A stretch of 64,000 nt of DNA from Pollenia angustigena (GCA_930367215.1 OV884057.1:246166830-246230829), one strand, 5' to 3'; numbered from the stretch's first letter, positions 21,200-32,610 are shown. Notes: a model not told the origin generated them from the letters alone. Numbers and translations: made by a program.

Positions 21200-22688
21200 T
21201 ACTTCTTAAACGTATTACATAAGTCATTATAATAAGGAATAAAATAATCACTTACAACGTAATGGTTTACATAAGTGATTCCAATAAAAAACGAAATATT
21301 TTTTTAATGAAAATATATTTTTGACAAATTTACAAAACGTTTTTTATTAATTTTCTGTTTTTTACATTAATATAACCATCAAATACATAACGCACTTGTT
21401 CAACAATAGTGTATTATCTCTTATTTTTTATTTTTCCACTTTTTTGAAAAAATCAGCATTTAATTAATATTCATATCTAACCGCTGTAAAAATATCGTGC
21501 TATTTTGTCTTCTTTTTTATATGCCATTATTATTTTTTTTTTTTGTTGTTTTATTCTACTTAAAATTTTTAAATTGTGATAGAATACAGTATTGTTGAAT
21601 AAGCGCGGTATACAAACAAGTATGAAATAGTTGTCGTCGGCTTATACCTACAATTTTATACCCATTAGCACAATAGCAATAACGATTTCTGTGATAATAT
21701 CTTGGGATCCGTGCACCAAAACACACATTTGTGTAAAATTTTAACCGATTATCTATTATCTAAGCAGACGGACATCTTTAAATCGGCTCTTGAGTTCTGT
21801 ATTATAGCGTGTTCTGAAACTGTAGTTCCCTTGAGCATATTTTGCGATTTGAATTCACTAAATTTCTTGCGATTGCGATTTACGGAACAAAGTTGTAATA
21901 TACCTAAGACAAAAACGCTTTAAAAGGAACAATATACTTCAGACTTTTGGCGTAAAACTACCTAAAAGGGAAGTTCATTGTTTATTTAAAAAAAGTATAT
22001 ATGTATGTACATATGTTTATTAAAAATATTGTTTGTTACCAATGTTAAAAATTCCTGTTGCACTAAGAATAAATTCAGCTACGACACCTTTACATTTTGT
22101 TATTGTTATTGATGCTCTCGTTTAATTTGTTATACGTAGCTATAGATTTATGTATGTACATACATATATTTAAAAGAAATTTTTAATTATTTATTTTTAT
22201 TCACGATTGAAAATTTATACACGTTTTGCTTCTTCTTCTGTATGAAAGTAAACAAAAGCAGCTGATCAACAGTGATGCCATCAATTGTTTTATAAAAGCA
22301 CTAATATTCAATGTTATAGAAAATTCAAATTAAAGAAAGTTATTTTTCCCATGTTATTCTCTTGATAATTTTGTTGGATCTCTTTTAGTTTTGGATCAAT
22401 TCGGAGAGAGGCCAGCTCCCGGTCAAAAAGTCAGCTTTTTATCTACAGAAGTTTAGGATGTGCGATGATGAATCAGTTAATAAAGTTATAATTTAATATA
22501 TATTGAGATGGATAAAAATGTTCTGAAAAAGTATCAAAGTTATGAACTATTTCCACACCTTAAACGTTCGAATTTCAAAAAAGTACCAAATATGCATTTG
22601 TATTTATTATTTTTTAATGAACAACAATAAGTGTTAATTAAAAAAAGTACCTTTTTAATTTAAAAAGTACCAGTTAGAGAACAAAAAA
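21200..22688. other. Interior of the 4.3-kb element, no gene seen
   Basis: AT-rich. A 73-codon frame at 21702-21923 is the longest and resembles nothing I know. Confidence 0.4.
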
Positions 22689-22818
22689 GTCTTCACCTGA
22701 CAATTTTTTGTCATACCAAACGTCAAACTTCATATTAAAAAAACGCTGACAAAAATTTTCGAGTTTTTTTTATATAGACTTTGACGTTTGGTATGACAAA
22801 AAACTGTCAGGTGAAGAC
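22689..22818. mobile_element. Short palindromic MITE (39-bp arms)
   Basis: 'gtcttcacctgacaa' through 'cataccaaacgtcaaa' at the left is repeated inverted at the right end ('tttgacgtttggtatg' through 'tgtcaggtgaagac'). The total is 130 bp with a small non-coding centre. Confidence 0.75.
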
Positions 22819-23059
22819 GCTATGTAAAAAATATCTGTTGTGCATAGAACCAAAAAGCTGAAGAAAGATATTAAATTTCCCGTATTTCCCCTTTTTGGCA
22901 CTACTTTTCGCCCATTAATTTCAGTATTGTAGCCCATATTAGTACGAATATGTTAATGAATGGAGAAAAATGTTTTGTAAAAACACTACCAAAAGGAGAT
23001 CCGATTTTTACCCATTAAGCGTTAATATAATAAAAACTTTAAACTTATGTGACTTTAAT

Positions 23060-23240
23060 ATTTATATTTTATATATTTACTAGCTGACCCGACAGACGTC
23101 CTTTTCAAATTAGGAAAAATGTTTGCGTTCGATTTTTAAAATCCGTTAAAAAGATACGAACATTTGAAAGAAATATTAGTCAAATCGATGGAGCCGTTTT
23201 CTGATTTTAGGTAATTCGGAAAAAGTGTGCGGGGCAAAAT
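23060..23240 (+). repeat. 'tagctgacccgacagacgtc' dispersed repeat fragment
   Basis: This opening is shared by a very common insect dispersed repeat, and it resembles 'tagcttaacccggtgcgctt' copies at 48.9-51.8 kb. Only a fragment is present. Confidence 0.5.
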
Positions 23241-23707
23241 TTTTTTTTCGTATAAATCTAAGTTGGACCATGGCGATCATTTTAAAGAAAAAATCGTCCA
23301 AATTATATAGATGTCATTGGTGGTGCAATATGAAAATTGGATTTTACCACGCCGCTCCGCCACCCTTTATGTATTTTAAACACAAATTTGTTAAATTTTA
23401 TATATATTTCTTAATACTTTTGATTTTAATCAAGTTGTTTAAGTGAACTTTTTAATGAAGTGTTGTTACCACTGCTTTGAATATATTTTTGAATTATTAA
23501 CAAAAGTCATTCGTGTTAAGTAGGCTATGCAGTTTTACATCAAAAGTGAAGCGACCGATTGAAAAAAAATTTAAATTATAAAACTTAAAAAATATAATAA
23601 AAACCATTGTGAGTATCATATTTTATTTTGACAATATTATTTCAAAAACATTAAAACTTGCTTATAAATATGGCTTTGTTTTAATTCCAGAAATTTAATT
23701 TAAAAAA

Positions 23708-24167
23708 ATGGCAAAAAAGTCAAAATATGCAATGGAGGAGCTGAAAGATCTAAAAAATATTTTAGAAAGCATACAATTGGATATTAAAGATATAAAAGGT
23801 TTGAATTTTTCCATACATTTCTATGTACTTTATAAATATTTTTTTCATTTCTAGATAAACTTATTAAAAGCCAAAATGAAGTTGCGGAAAACAAAAATAT
23901 TACTTTAGGTACTTGTAACATATTGTTATTAATAAAATTGTGTGCTCATTATGGCTCAATTCCATTTTTCTAGATTTAATAGAAAAGCAGAACAAAAATA
24001 TATGCCAAGTACTGTCAGATCATAATGTGTCCTTAACATCTATCATAAATTCATATTGGAAAACACCAAAGTTTGTAAAAAATTTTCCGGTAAAAACCGA
24101 CGAAAGTTTGCTGCAGTGGGACAATGACATAAATGAAGAAAATATGACAGAAATGGTTATTATTTAA
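23708..24167 (+). CDS. Small three-exon coiled-coil gene (112 aa)
   Basis: Exons 23708-23798, 23855-23908 and 23974-24167 join into one open frame of 112 codons ending in TAA. Introns of 56 and 65 nt have GT..AG ends, pyrimidine-rich 'tttttcatttctag' and 'ccatttttctag' acceptors, and both are phase 1. The product has a Lys/Glu-rich heptad-like first half (a probable coiled coil, residues 8-75) and a second half with 'FPVKTDESLLQW'. That motif resembles the start of the DUF4806 domain of insect multi-copy genes, from memory. The start is the first ATG before the coiled coil. An AATAAA-like 'caataaaac' follows the stop. It may be joined by a further intron (about 24156-24262) to the next ORF. 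Function is unknown. It lies inside the 4.3-kb TIR element, in the same orientation as its neighbour. Confidence 0.7.
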
Positions 24168-24250
24168 ATACAATAAAACTTTGAAAATAACATATAATTT
24201 AAAACATTTTATATGATATCACATTTCATGTTAAAACAGTTACTACAATC

Positions 24251-24607
24251 ATGGCAGAAAAGGGTGTAATTAAAGGATTGCCGTACGTGATCGCTCCTAA
24301 AGTGTTGCTTAATTATAACTTAAACGGAACTCATAACAAAAAAAGGTTGAACAACTTTGAAAAAGTTATGGAAGTTTTGTTTTGTAAGTATTATATGGCA
24401 TTTTTTGATATACATATCTTTTTATTTTCTATAATATCAAAATACTATTTTATTATTCTAGTGTCTTATACGTCATCATCTGTAAATGAAACTGGACGAG
24501 AGTCCTTTGAAAAAATTATGAGGCTAGCCATAAAAAACCTCAAGAACAGGCACTTTAAGGATGTTTGTTTAAAACAAAAAAAAGAGAAGGAGAGTGCTAA
24601 TAAATAA
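24251..24607 (+). CDS. Second spliced ORF, possible DUF4806 C-terminal part
   Basis: Read with a 78-nt intron (24384-24461, GTAAGT donor, 'attattctag' acceptor, phase 1) it gives 92 codons. Because 78 is a multiple of three and the intron has no stop, an unspliced 118-codon frame also exists, but the perfect donor and the AT-rich insert argue for splicing. 'LLNYNLNGTHNKK' and the following helix resemble the 'nW.G...KK.f' core of DUF4806-type proteins, which normally follows the kind of sequence ending the preceding gene. So both may be one gene. The C-terminus is basic. AATAAA overlaps the stop. Function is unknown; no catalytic triad is seen, so I do not call it a transposase. Confidence 0.6.
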   Translation: MAEKGVIKGLPYVIAPKVLLNYNLNGTHNKKRLNNFEKVMEVLFCKYYMAFFDIHIFLFSIISKYYFIILVSYTSSSVNETGRESFEKIMRLAIKNLKNRHFKDVCLKQKKEKESANK

Positions 24608-24946
24608 ATTTAAAAAATATTGTTTTTTTTATTTTGTTTTTTAAAGACAACAAGGTGTGAATTTTTAATAAGTTTTGCTTTATCGATAAATGTTTGGATT
24701 TAATTCTTATAATTTTTTTTTCTTTTTAAACTTTAAAATTTTAAGTTTATTTTTAATAAAGACTGTAAAATGTTATAAAATATGTGTATTTGTTTGGCTT
24801 TTTGGTAAGTATTTTGCTTCTAATAGGCGCTTTGGTAACTAGTTACCCTTTAAATGCTTTGCAGTTAAGTTGTAACTAGTGACATTTTAGCTTATTAGCA
24901 GGTAATGTGTAACCCCTTATTTTTAAAAATTGTATAACTACCTTCT

Positions 24947-25151
24947 TTTCGGATGTATGTAGTTAAAAAAATAACAAATTACTTTTCAATTTCCTTTTAG
25001 TTAAATGTGAATGCCTTCTTTTTGGGACATCCCTTGTAAAATTCATTGGTTCTTTCAGTAGAATTGTAATTAGTCTTTTTACTTTTTTCTGATTACTCAA
25101 CACATTATTTTGTAGGCGAAGTTTTTACTGGGAAGCGAAGTTTTTACTGGG
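24947..25151 (-). repeat. Right terminal inverted repeat of the 4.3-kb element
   Basis: Inverted relative of 20840-21017, with the tip sequence duplicated ('gcgaagtttttactggg' twice) at the very end. Confidence 0.75.
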
Positions 25152-25223
25152 TATATTTAGTAGTTTTAAAAATAAAATAAAATTTAAAATTTAATTACGC
25201 TTTAATACATAAAGTTAGCGAAA

Positions 25224-25733
25224 TTAATTAAAACAAGCTAAAAAAAAGGAAAATGACAAAAAAATATAGTTCCTAAATTGACGTACGTTACTTATTCCAT
25301 TCGATAGACTGATTGCGTGAATAAAGAAATGGTATTTAGAAATCAGTGTTCGATGGCCAAATGCTAGAAGTCTTTTACCTCTGTCAAGTGTTGAAAAGTT
25401 TAAACGTGTGTAGAGATGCTCAGGCTGATGTGTGTATATAATTTTGTCCAGAAACAGTAAAATACGCACTCTTAAGTAATCATCAAAAGTGTTTCCGTAA
25501 AGCAAGGTAACGTAGGAGGAAATATGGTCATACCGAGACGTACCGAACAATGTTATTAAACGCCACATTAAGTTTCCTTTTACTTCCGCTGTCACAGCTG
25601 GCAAATAATTCACAGCCATACAATAAGAGGGGTATCAAGTATGATTTAGCAATGAGTATTCTTATTTTAATTGGAGTACAATACTGGGTTTGCCACAGAT
25701 TCCTTAACATTGAAAACGTTCGACCTCATGCAT
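25224..25733 (-). pseudogene. 3' fragment of a non-LTR retrotransposon ORF2
   Basis: Two overlapping minus-strand frames (25528-25710 and 25224-25619) read in order as the C-terminal region after reverse transcriptase in LINEs: 'RILIAKSYLIPLLLYGCELF', then 'YDHISSYV', then 'RTLISKYHFFIHAISL'. A frameshift lies near 25540-25570. The 5' side stops abruptly near 25733. The clade cannot be fixed from this piece, and it is not the same family as the Jockey-type LINE at the right edge of the window. A dead, truncated copy. Confidence 0.75.
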
Positions 25734-25739
25734 TTTTTT

Positions 25740-26321
25740 TTTAATTTAATTTTTTATATTTTTTTATTTTTTTTTTATAGGTTAAAGCTTCGTTCACAAT
25801 CAGAGCAATAATTTCGTTTTTCTTCTATCTTATTTCTTCCCAAAGTATTTCATATAGTTTCCTTTAGTTTTTCAAACAAAAATGTAACTAAAGTTTTTTT
25901 AAAAAGTTGAGTCAACTTCTACTTCAGCAATATTTTATATTTTTTTTTTTTTTTTGTGTTCCAACAAAATGGCACAAAATGCCATAAAGCGCGTGAAACC
26001 ATCCATTTGTTGATCCAAAATTTCAAAAATTTTCGTAAGAATTGGCTCACCCCCCTTGTCTGACCATGGACCATATTTAATTCAAAAATATAAACAGTAA
26101 ACAAGGTGGGTTATTGTCGAATATATTCGACATTACATTGTACTCTGTTTCTACTCCCTTTTACTCTTAAAAAAATGTACAGTTACTTTTGTTGTATCGG
26201 AAAGAGAGACACGTTTCCTATTTTAAATAGTTATTAGGCCTTGACTTTCTTTTCGTATTATTGAGCGCATTGTCGAACACTAGTCAGGAAATTTGTAAAA
26301 AAGGAAGAAAAAAAATTATGG
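25740..26321. other. AT-rich stretch, no gene seen
   Basis: T-rich tracts at 25733-25780 and 25935-25955. Nothing recognisable. Confidence 0.4.
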
Positions 26322-26591
26322 GCCATGTCACAGAGTACAATTCCGTTCAGAATGATTCCGTTCGGAATGATTCCGTTCGGAATGATTCCGTTCGGAATTG
26401 AAGAAAACATATTTGTTTGTTGATGGAAAGTGTATTTTGATAGTTTTATGGCCTTTCAGATACAGACAAATCCCATACAGTTCATGAAAACAAAAATGGT
26501 TTCATTCCGAAACATTTTTTCGTCATTTTCTGAAGCACCAAAACAAGGAACGAAATCCGTTTCCGAACGGAATTGTACTCTGTGACATGGC
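26322..26591. mobile_element. 270-bp MITE with GCCATGTCACAGAGTACAAT ends
   Basis: About 27-bp perfect inverted ends (GCCATGTCACAGAGTAC then AATTCCGTTC). The left end continues into four tandem 'attccgttcggaatg' units of about 17 bp, each itself a near palindrome. Non-coding. Confidence 0.85.
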
Positions 26592-26599
26592 TGTATGTT

Positions 26600-27500
26600 T
26601 CGGTGATCGTGCAATATTAAAAAAATATTAAGTATTTACTTGAATAAATATTGCAAAAGTAACTTGTAGGTTCTTTTGTGGACCTTTGAAGGACAATTTT
26701 GAAAACATTGGACATTCCCTTACAACCAAGAGAGCTACATGAGACGAAAACTACTATTTTCCTGGCTTTGTATCTCGCCACAAATTATTTTTGACCATAA
26801 AAGCCTTAATGTTTAATAAATTCCGATGCCCTTAAAAGCTTTATACATTTCAATAAAGTATTTATCTAAATCTTGCTTAATCTTTCAAATGGAAAAACTA
26901 AAGCTAAAAATTTTGGCAGTAGTTTTTAGAGCAGGAGCAAAAGCCAATAATCGTAGACGGCCGATGTCCTCATTCTGAATCAAGGAGCTCATCTGCATTT
27001 TTGATAAGTTCAAAACAAGCTTTTCCTTATAAATATTATACAATTAAAACTATAATAATTTTTCGGAACAGTTTTTAGTTTTATTTGCCATTTTAGTGCC
27101 TTTTCTTAAACCACCAGTGGAACTAAGCCGTCCCAAAAGTTGTGATTGACGAGCCATTGCAGTATGTGTAATTCTGATGTGAGACATTTCTGAATAACAC
27201 AAATCCTGTCATCTTCTTCAATAAGGAGTATATAAACTGTACTGTGGCAATTTTCAGCGCATTTTTTTTCTTTGCCCATGAAACAAAACCTCTTATAGTC
27301 AGCCTGCAATTCTTCCTATTCCTGTTTGCTATTAAAATGTTCTGCCTTATTGTGTCTCAGGTCCTCCAATCTTAAAAACTGTAATGTGAGGGGTACATAA
27401 AAGATACGGTTTCTGGACCATTAACAATAACTAACAGCTTAAAATCCCAAACAAACTTGAAGAAAATATATTTATCTTAATCAATCCTGCAGATAAAGAG
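26600..27500. other. Non-coding stretch, no gene seen
   Basis: Only short frames. A 67-codon minus frame at 27106-27309 has no family resemblance I recognise. Confidence 0.4.
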
Positions 27501-27511
27501 ACTAGTCCATA

Positions 27512-27884
27512 CCCTGCAAATAATAGGACCATTCCAAACACGAGTGTAAAGAGTAGCCTACAAGGGACTAGGACTAGTCCAAAAGTAACCCAAACGTATG
27601 AAAAAACATGGTCTATTTAACATTACGATGTCCTAGGATAGGACCATATAACCTACCTTTGGACCACTAAGGAGTAGTTTTAAAACTATTCCATGGTATA
27701 CTCAAGAGGATTAGTTTTGAAGTCGTTTAGAAACAAAAGCATGTCGGTAAAAAACGAAGACAAGTCATCTCACTACAAACACTTTTTAACAATGACATGG
27801 TCAATGCTTTCATTACATCGGACCAGTCCATGGAGTAGTCCATTTTAACAAAATGGATTAGGTGGTCCAATTTTATTTGCAGGG
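27512..27884. mobile_element. TA-flanked MITE, CCCTGCAAATAAT ends, copy 2
   Basis: Exactly 373 bp like the copy at 5187-5559, opposite orientation, with TA at 27510-27511 and 27885-27886. High identity throughout indicates both copies come from the same burst. Confidence 0.85.
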
Positions 27885-27889
27885 TACAT

Positions 27890-28405
27890 GCATGTTAAGA
27901 GTTGTCCATAAAGGAGTACGAGTACTCCAAATATATGGGTAAAAGATGGTCCACTTAACATAACGATGTCCTAGGAGGGGACCACATAACCCACCGAAGT
28001 AGTCCTTAAACTACTCCATGGAGCACTAAAGTGGGTTAGTTTAAAAAGTATTCCACGTTACTACAGTATGGAGTACCCTAAAAGGGTAGTTTAAGCATTT
28101 TTCTTTTTAATTTTTTTACTAATCACCTTTTATTATTGCTATTATTAAATATACTTGGTATTTTTAATTTGTTTCCCCTTTTTCCATAAATTTCACAAAC
28201 TTTCACTTTTAAATAAACAATTAACACCATCAGGGCTACCAATGTTTAATACTGTTAACTATAGAAAAGTATACATCATGCAGTTGTTGGCAGCATTGCA
28301 TGTTAATTTCTTATAACATGGTCCATACTACAGTTCATTGGACCATGTTGAAAGTAGTCCATTTAAGCCACAATGGACCACGTAGTCCAATATTATCTGT
28401 AGGGA
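27890..28405. mobile_element. Diverged relative of the CCCTGC MITE
   Basis: Directly abuts copy 2. It shares 'aacataacgatgtcctagga', 'gaccacataaccca', 'actactccatgga' and ends 'caatattatctgtaggg', a decayed form of the family terminus. Its centre has unrelated AT-rich filler. Confidence 0.6.
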
Positions 28406-28448
28406 AATTAAAGTTAAATTTTTTCATATGTTTTTTAAACTACGGCCA

Positions 28449-29773
28449 CTATGGATAACATTATACACAGAAAAAAGTAAAAAACGGCTTTGATCACCAA
28501 AATAATTGAAACAAGCAAAAAATTGTTTAATTTTGCACCTATCACCGAAATGATTATACCAATTACTCAAATTTGCAAAAAATGCAAAACAAGGATTTTT
28601 TTCCAATTAAACAGTTTTTACATTTTAATTACAAAAATAATTGAAAAAATTATTAATATTAAACAATATTTTAATTGAATGAATTAACAAATTAATTAAT
28701 TAAAAAAATCAATATTTTAATTGAATGAATTACTAACGTAATTGATTACAATACAGAAAATTAATTATTTTAATAATTGTATTGATTAAAACAGTGATTG
28801 AATTTTTGCATTAAATCGATTAAATTTCTAATTGAATATATTAAACAGTGTATTTGAAATACACTCTAAATTCAATTACGCAAATTATTCAATCAAACAA
28901 ATTGTTAATTGTATAAGTTTGTTAAATCAATTCAGTTGATGGTTAAATGAAGCAAAATAATAATATTTAAAATATATGTTTTATTTAAATATGGTTTAAA
29001 AATAACTTGTTTTATTTGTTTAATTGTAATAGCTCATGCTTAATTGTACAAATTTTGGAAGATTATTTTGACAGAGGAATTTCATACATACAACTTTGTA
29101 TAAAACTGTAGAATAACTCTGATTATTCAGGCTATTCAGGGTATTCAAGATTGAAAACAAAAAACTGTTTTTTCGTGTAATTTGGCTGTACTTTTTTTCA
29201 CCTATTCACTTTAAACGCACAACATGAAATGACGCCAAAAATAATTCAAGAATTAACAAACAAAAAAATAAACACCAAATTTCGATTGCGACCATAACCA
29301 CCGTCAACACTGTGGTCAGCCACAAGGCGATTTTTTATTTTACGCATAATATACGTATGTATGTAGGCTCATTATTGACATTGTTGGTGGTCATAATTGT
29401 AATTCGTCTATAACAAATTTCAGTCCATTTTTTACTAGTTGATAGATTTTTTTTGCACGCGACGCTTACTGTTCTTTTTGATGCCAAAAACATGTGTGTA
29501 TGTACATTTAAGGGCAAAGAGAATAAATTTATAAAGATGTTGGTTGCACTTGTAACATTTTTCGCAAACTGTTGGTGAGGGAGGAAAGCAACAAAGTGTT
29601 CAATTCAAACAACCGAGTTGATTGATTCAATTAAACTTATAATTAAAATTAAGCTTAAAATCAAGAAAAATTTTAATTGAAAAAAAATATTTTTTTTTTA
29701 ATTCAATCAAATTTATTTTAATATTCAAAAATCACTATTAATTGAAAAAAAACTGCCAATAATTTTTTATGTG
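28449..29773. mobile_element. Possible MITE with TACACAGAAAAAA ends, AT-rich core
   Basis: 'tacacagaaaaaagtaaaaaacggc' at the left and 'ctgccaataattttttatgtgta' at the right are roughly inverted. The interior from 28640 to 28900 is built of 'aattaattgaatgaatta'-like words, repeated again near 29600-29760. The pairing is imperfect. Confidence 0.4.
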
Positions 29774-29779
29774 TAAGTA

Positions 29780-30500
29780 TATGGCCACTAGTGAGTATTT
29801 CATGCCAGAAGTAAATCCTTTACAGAATAAACATTTCTTTTTTATAGGCAAAACTGAATTGTAATCAAAATGTATGTCATTCATACCACAGTGCAAATCG
29901 GCCTAATAATTTTCTGGGAGTACTGGCATAAACATTTGTAAACTCCCTTGACCTGCATCGGCCATTATATTTACAATGACATTTCCAGTTTAACGAAGTC
30001 AACTATAACTATTCTAAATCATAAAAATACACTAAATCATAATTACATTCCTTGCGCAATGTACATATATGCATAAACGTTGATATTTGCGCTTATATTT
30101 GGTAAATAGACTAATGCGCGTGTATTCCATAAAAGAGGACATACAAAATTGTTCTATTATATCCCAAAAAGGTAATCAGATAAGCTTTTGAATCAAAGGA
30201 ATTTTAAAACTGTGGGCACAAACTCCCGCCCTCAATTGTTGCCGGCATTTTGTATACCTTTCGCCGCTTAAAGCACAGTGTGTTAACTCCATCCTAAATA
30301 ATTTGATTTTTATGTCAAATTTATCATTAATAAAGTAATGGCTACGTAAAAAAGGCGTGGTACAAATAATCCAGACAGGTTTTGTGTTGTTTTTGGTGAT
30401 GATATCTTTTAGCATTTCGAACGTATTCACAGAAGAAAAAAAACAATTAGTATTGTGGTTATTTTGTTGAACTGTTAATGGTTTTTAATCAAATTTTTAA
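29780..30500. other. Non-coding stretch, no gene seen
   Basis: Nothing recognisable on either strand. Confidence 0.4.
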
Positions 30501-30510
30501 TATCTTTATC

Positions 30511-31367
30511 GGCTGTAGGAAATACCGCCCAAAGAAAAATGGCCCAAAAAAAAAAGGAAAAATCGCCCAAATGAACAATCGCCCAAAATAACATGAAAAA
30601 TGACCCAAAAAGTTAAATATGAAATTTTGCCCAAAAGAAACGAAAAAGAGCCCAAAATAAAAATGAAAAATTACCCAAAAAGAAAAAACGAATTTTTTCA
30701 AAAAAAAAAAAATATGGCCGGGCGCAAGGATTTTCTCCTCTTTGATAAAAACAAGTACCGGTTTCGCTAAGTAAAGCTTCTAAAATCTGCCTTGTTTCCG
30801 AACGAAGGCAGACTTCGCAGATAAGCTTTAGTTAGCGAAGCCGGTTTTTGTTATACCATAGAGGAGAAAATCCTTGGCCCCGGCCGAAGGCCGTCTGTGC
30901 AGAGAAGCTTTAGTTAGCGAAGCCGGTACTTGTTTTTATCAAAGAGGAGAAAATCCTTGCGCCCGGCCATAGGCCGGCTATGCTTTCAAGTTTGTAAGCT
31001 ATGCTTTCGAGTTTGTCCACGGACACTATGACACTGGACGTTATGACATGCCACCTTTTTGCAATATGTCCCGTTATTTTTATAAATAACATTTAGGAAT
31101 TCGTCGTATAGTAATAATGAATGATTCAGACAAATAGTATGCCCGAAAAAATGGGCTATTTTTCATATAATATTTTTGGGTGATTTTTCATAATGAAAAA
31201 CTCCAAATTTAGAAAACGAAAAATAACCCAATAGTAACGAAAAATAGCCCAACAATTTTGGGTCACTTTTCATATGAATTCAGGCCCAATTTTACATGGA
31301 ATTTATTTGGGTGATTTTTCATTTATTTTTTTGGGCCATTTTTCTTTGGGCGATTTTTCCTACAGCC
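30511..31367. mobile_element. Foldback element with GCCCAAAA-repeat arms
   Basis: Ends GGCTGTAGGAAA and TTTCCTACAGCC. Both arms are irregular strings of 'gcccaaaa..aaatgaaaaa' words (30520-30710) answered by 'ttttgggcgatttttcat' words (31140-31360). The centre (30715-30980) is itself an inverted repeat of a GC-rich module ('ggccgggcgcaagg', 'aaagcttc', 'cgaagccgg', 'tttgataaaaacaagtaccgg'). The total is 857 bp with no gene. Confidence 0.8.
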
Positions 31368-31551
31368 ATCTAAATCAGGCTGAATTTCTTAAAATTTAAT
31401 TTTTATTAAAATTTATTGATAATTTTTCATTCTTGGCTGATGATCGGTTTGATTTCACCTTCAAGGAGAGGTGGATCTGAAGTATTTCAATAGTCAGTCA
31501 AGAATAAAAAATTGAAAATAAATTTAAATTAATTTCATGTTGAAAAAATTG

Positions 31552-32610
31552 GCGGCATGAAATAACCCCCCAAAAAAATAATGAAATAACCCCCCAAAAG
31601 TTTGTACAGAGAACAACAAAAACGGTTTTTGGGGGATTATTTCATTTTGTTTGGGGTGTTATTTCATTTTTTTAATTGGGGTATTATTTCATATGAAATT
31701 ATCCCCCAAAAAATCATTATGAAATAAAGCCCCAATATATTTTTTGGGGGACTATTTCATTTTCAAATTTATAATGAAAACGTTTTTGGGCGCAAGAATT
31801 TATCCATTTTGGTATACAAAACACCGGCTTCGATAAATAAAGCTCCTTTGCATAGCCGGCCTTCGGCCGGGCGCAATGGTTTTCTTCTATATGTTAAACC
31901 AAACACCGGCTTCGCTTACTAAAGCTTCACTGCGTAGCCGGGTCGATTCGGTATTTTTGTACTATAGAGGAGAAAATCGTGGCGCTATGCAGAGAAGCTT
32001 TAGTTAGCGAAGCTGGTGTTTGGTATACCATAGAGGAAAAAGTTATTGCGCCCGGCCGAAGGCCGTCTATGCAGAAAAGCCTTAGTTGGCGAAGCTTGTG
32101 TTTGGTATATATCTATGGTATAACAAACACCGGCTTCGCTAACTAAAGCTTCTCTGTATAGCGCCAGGACTTTCTCCTATATTGTACAAAAAACCCGAAG
32201 CGACCCGGCTACGCAGAGAAGCTTTAGTAAGCGAAGCCGGCATTTGGTATACACTATAGAGGAAAACCATTGCGCACGGCCGATGGCCGGCTATGCAGGG
32301 CAACCTTATTTATCGAAGCCGGTGTTCTGTATACCAAAATGGATAAATTCTTGCGCCCAAAAACGTTTTCATTATAAATTTGAAAATTAAATAGTCCCCC
32401 AAAAAATATATTGGGGCTTTATTTCATAATGATTTTTTGGGGGATAATTTCATATGAAATAATACCCCAATTAAAAAAATGAAATAACACCCCAAACAAA
32501 ATGAAATAATCCCCCATAAATCGTTTTTGTTGTTCTCTGTACAAAATTTTGGGGGGTTATTTCATTATTTTTTTGGGGGGTAATATTTTGGGGGGTTATT
32601 TCATGCCGCC
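31552..32610. mobile_element. Foldback element with CCCCCCAAAA/GAAATAA arms
   Basis: Ends GGCGGCATGAAATAACCCCC and its complement. Arms of about 250 bp alternate 'atgaaataa' with C-rich and G-rich words and pair along most of their length. The centre (about 31790-32350) carries several inverted copies of the same GC-rich module as 30715-30980 ('cggccttcggccgggcgc', 'aaagcttc', 'cgaagccggtgttt'). No gene. Confidence 0.85.

Larger units (their letters stand above)
20840..25151. mobile_element. 4.3-kb long-TIR element carrying spliced genes
   Basis: The left end (from CCCAGTATAAACTTCGCCTAC) recurs inverted at the right end over roughly 190 bp with about 80% identity, including 'aataatgtgttgagtaatca', 'attctactgaaagaaccaat' and 'gaattttacaagg'. 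TA lies outside both ends (20838-20839, 25152-25153). The right terminus carries an extra 20-bp copy of the tip. A third copy of the tip forms the loop of a palindrome at 21048-21156. The element carries two spliced plus-strand reading frames (23708-24167, 24251-24607). I find no transposase, so it is either non-autonomous or of a type I do not know. Confidence 0.75.

Noticed and set aside
23708..24607. Transposase of the 4.3-kb element
   Set aside because: The products are too small and show no acidic triad or zinc-binding domain; I keep them as genes of unknown function.
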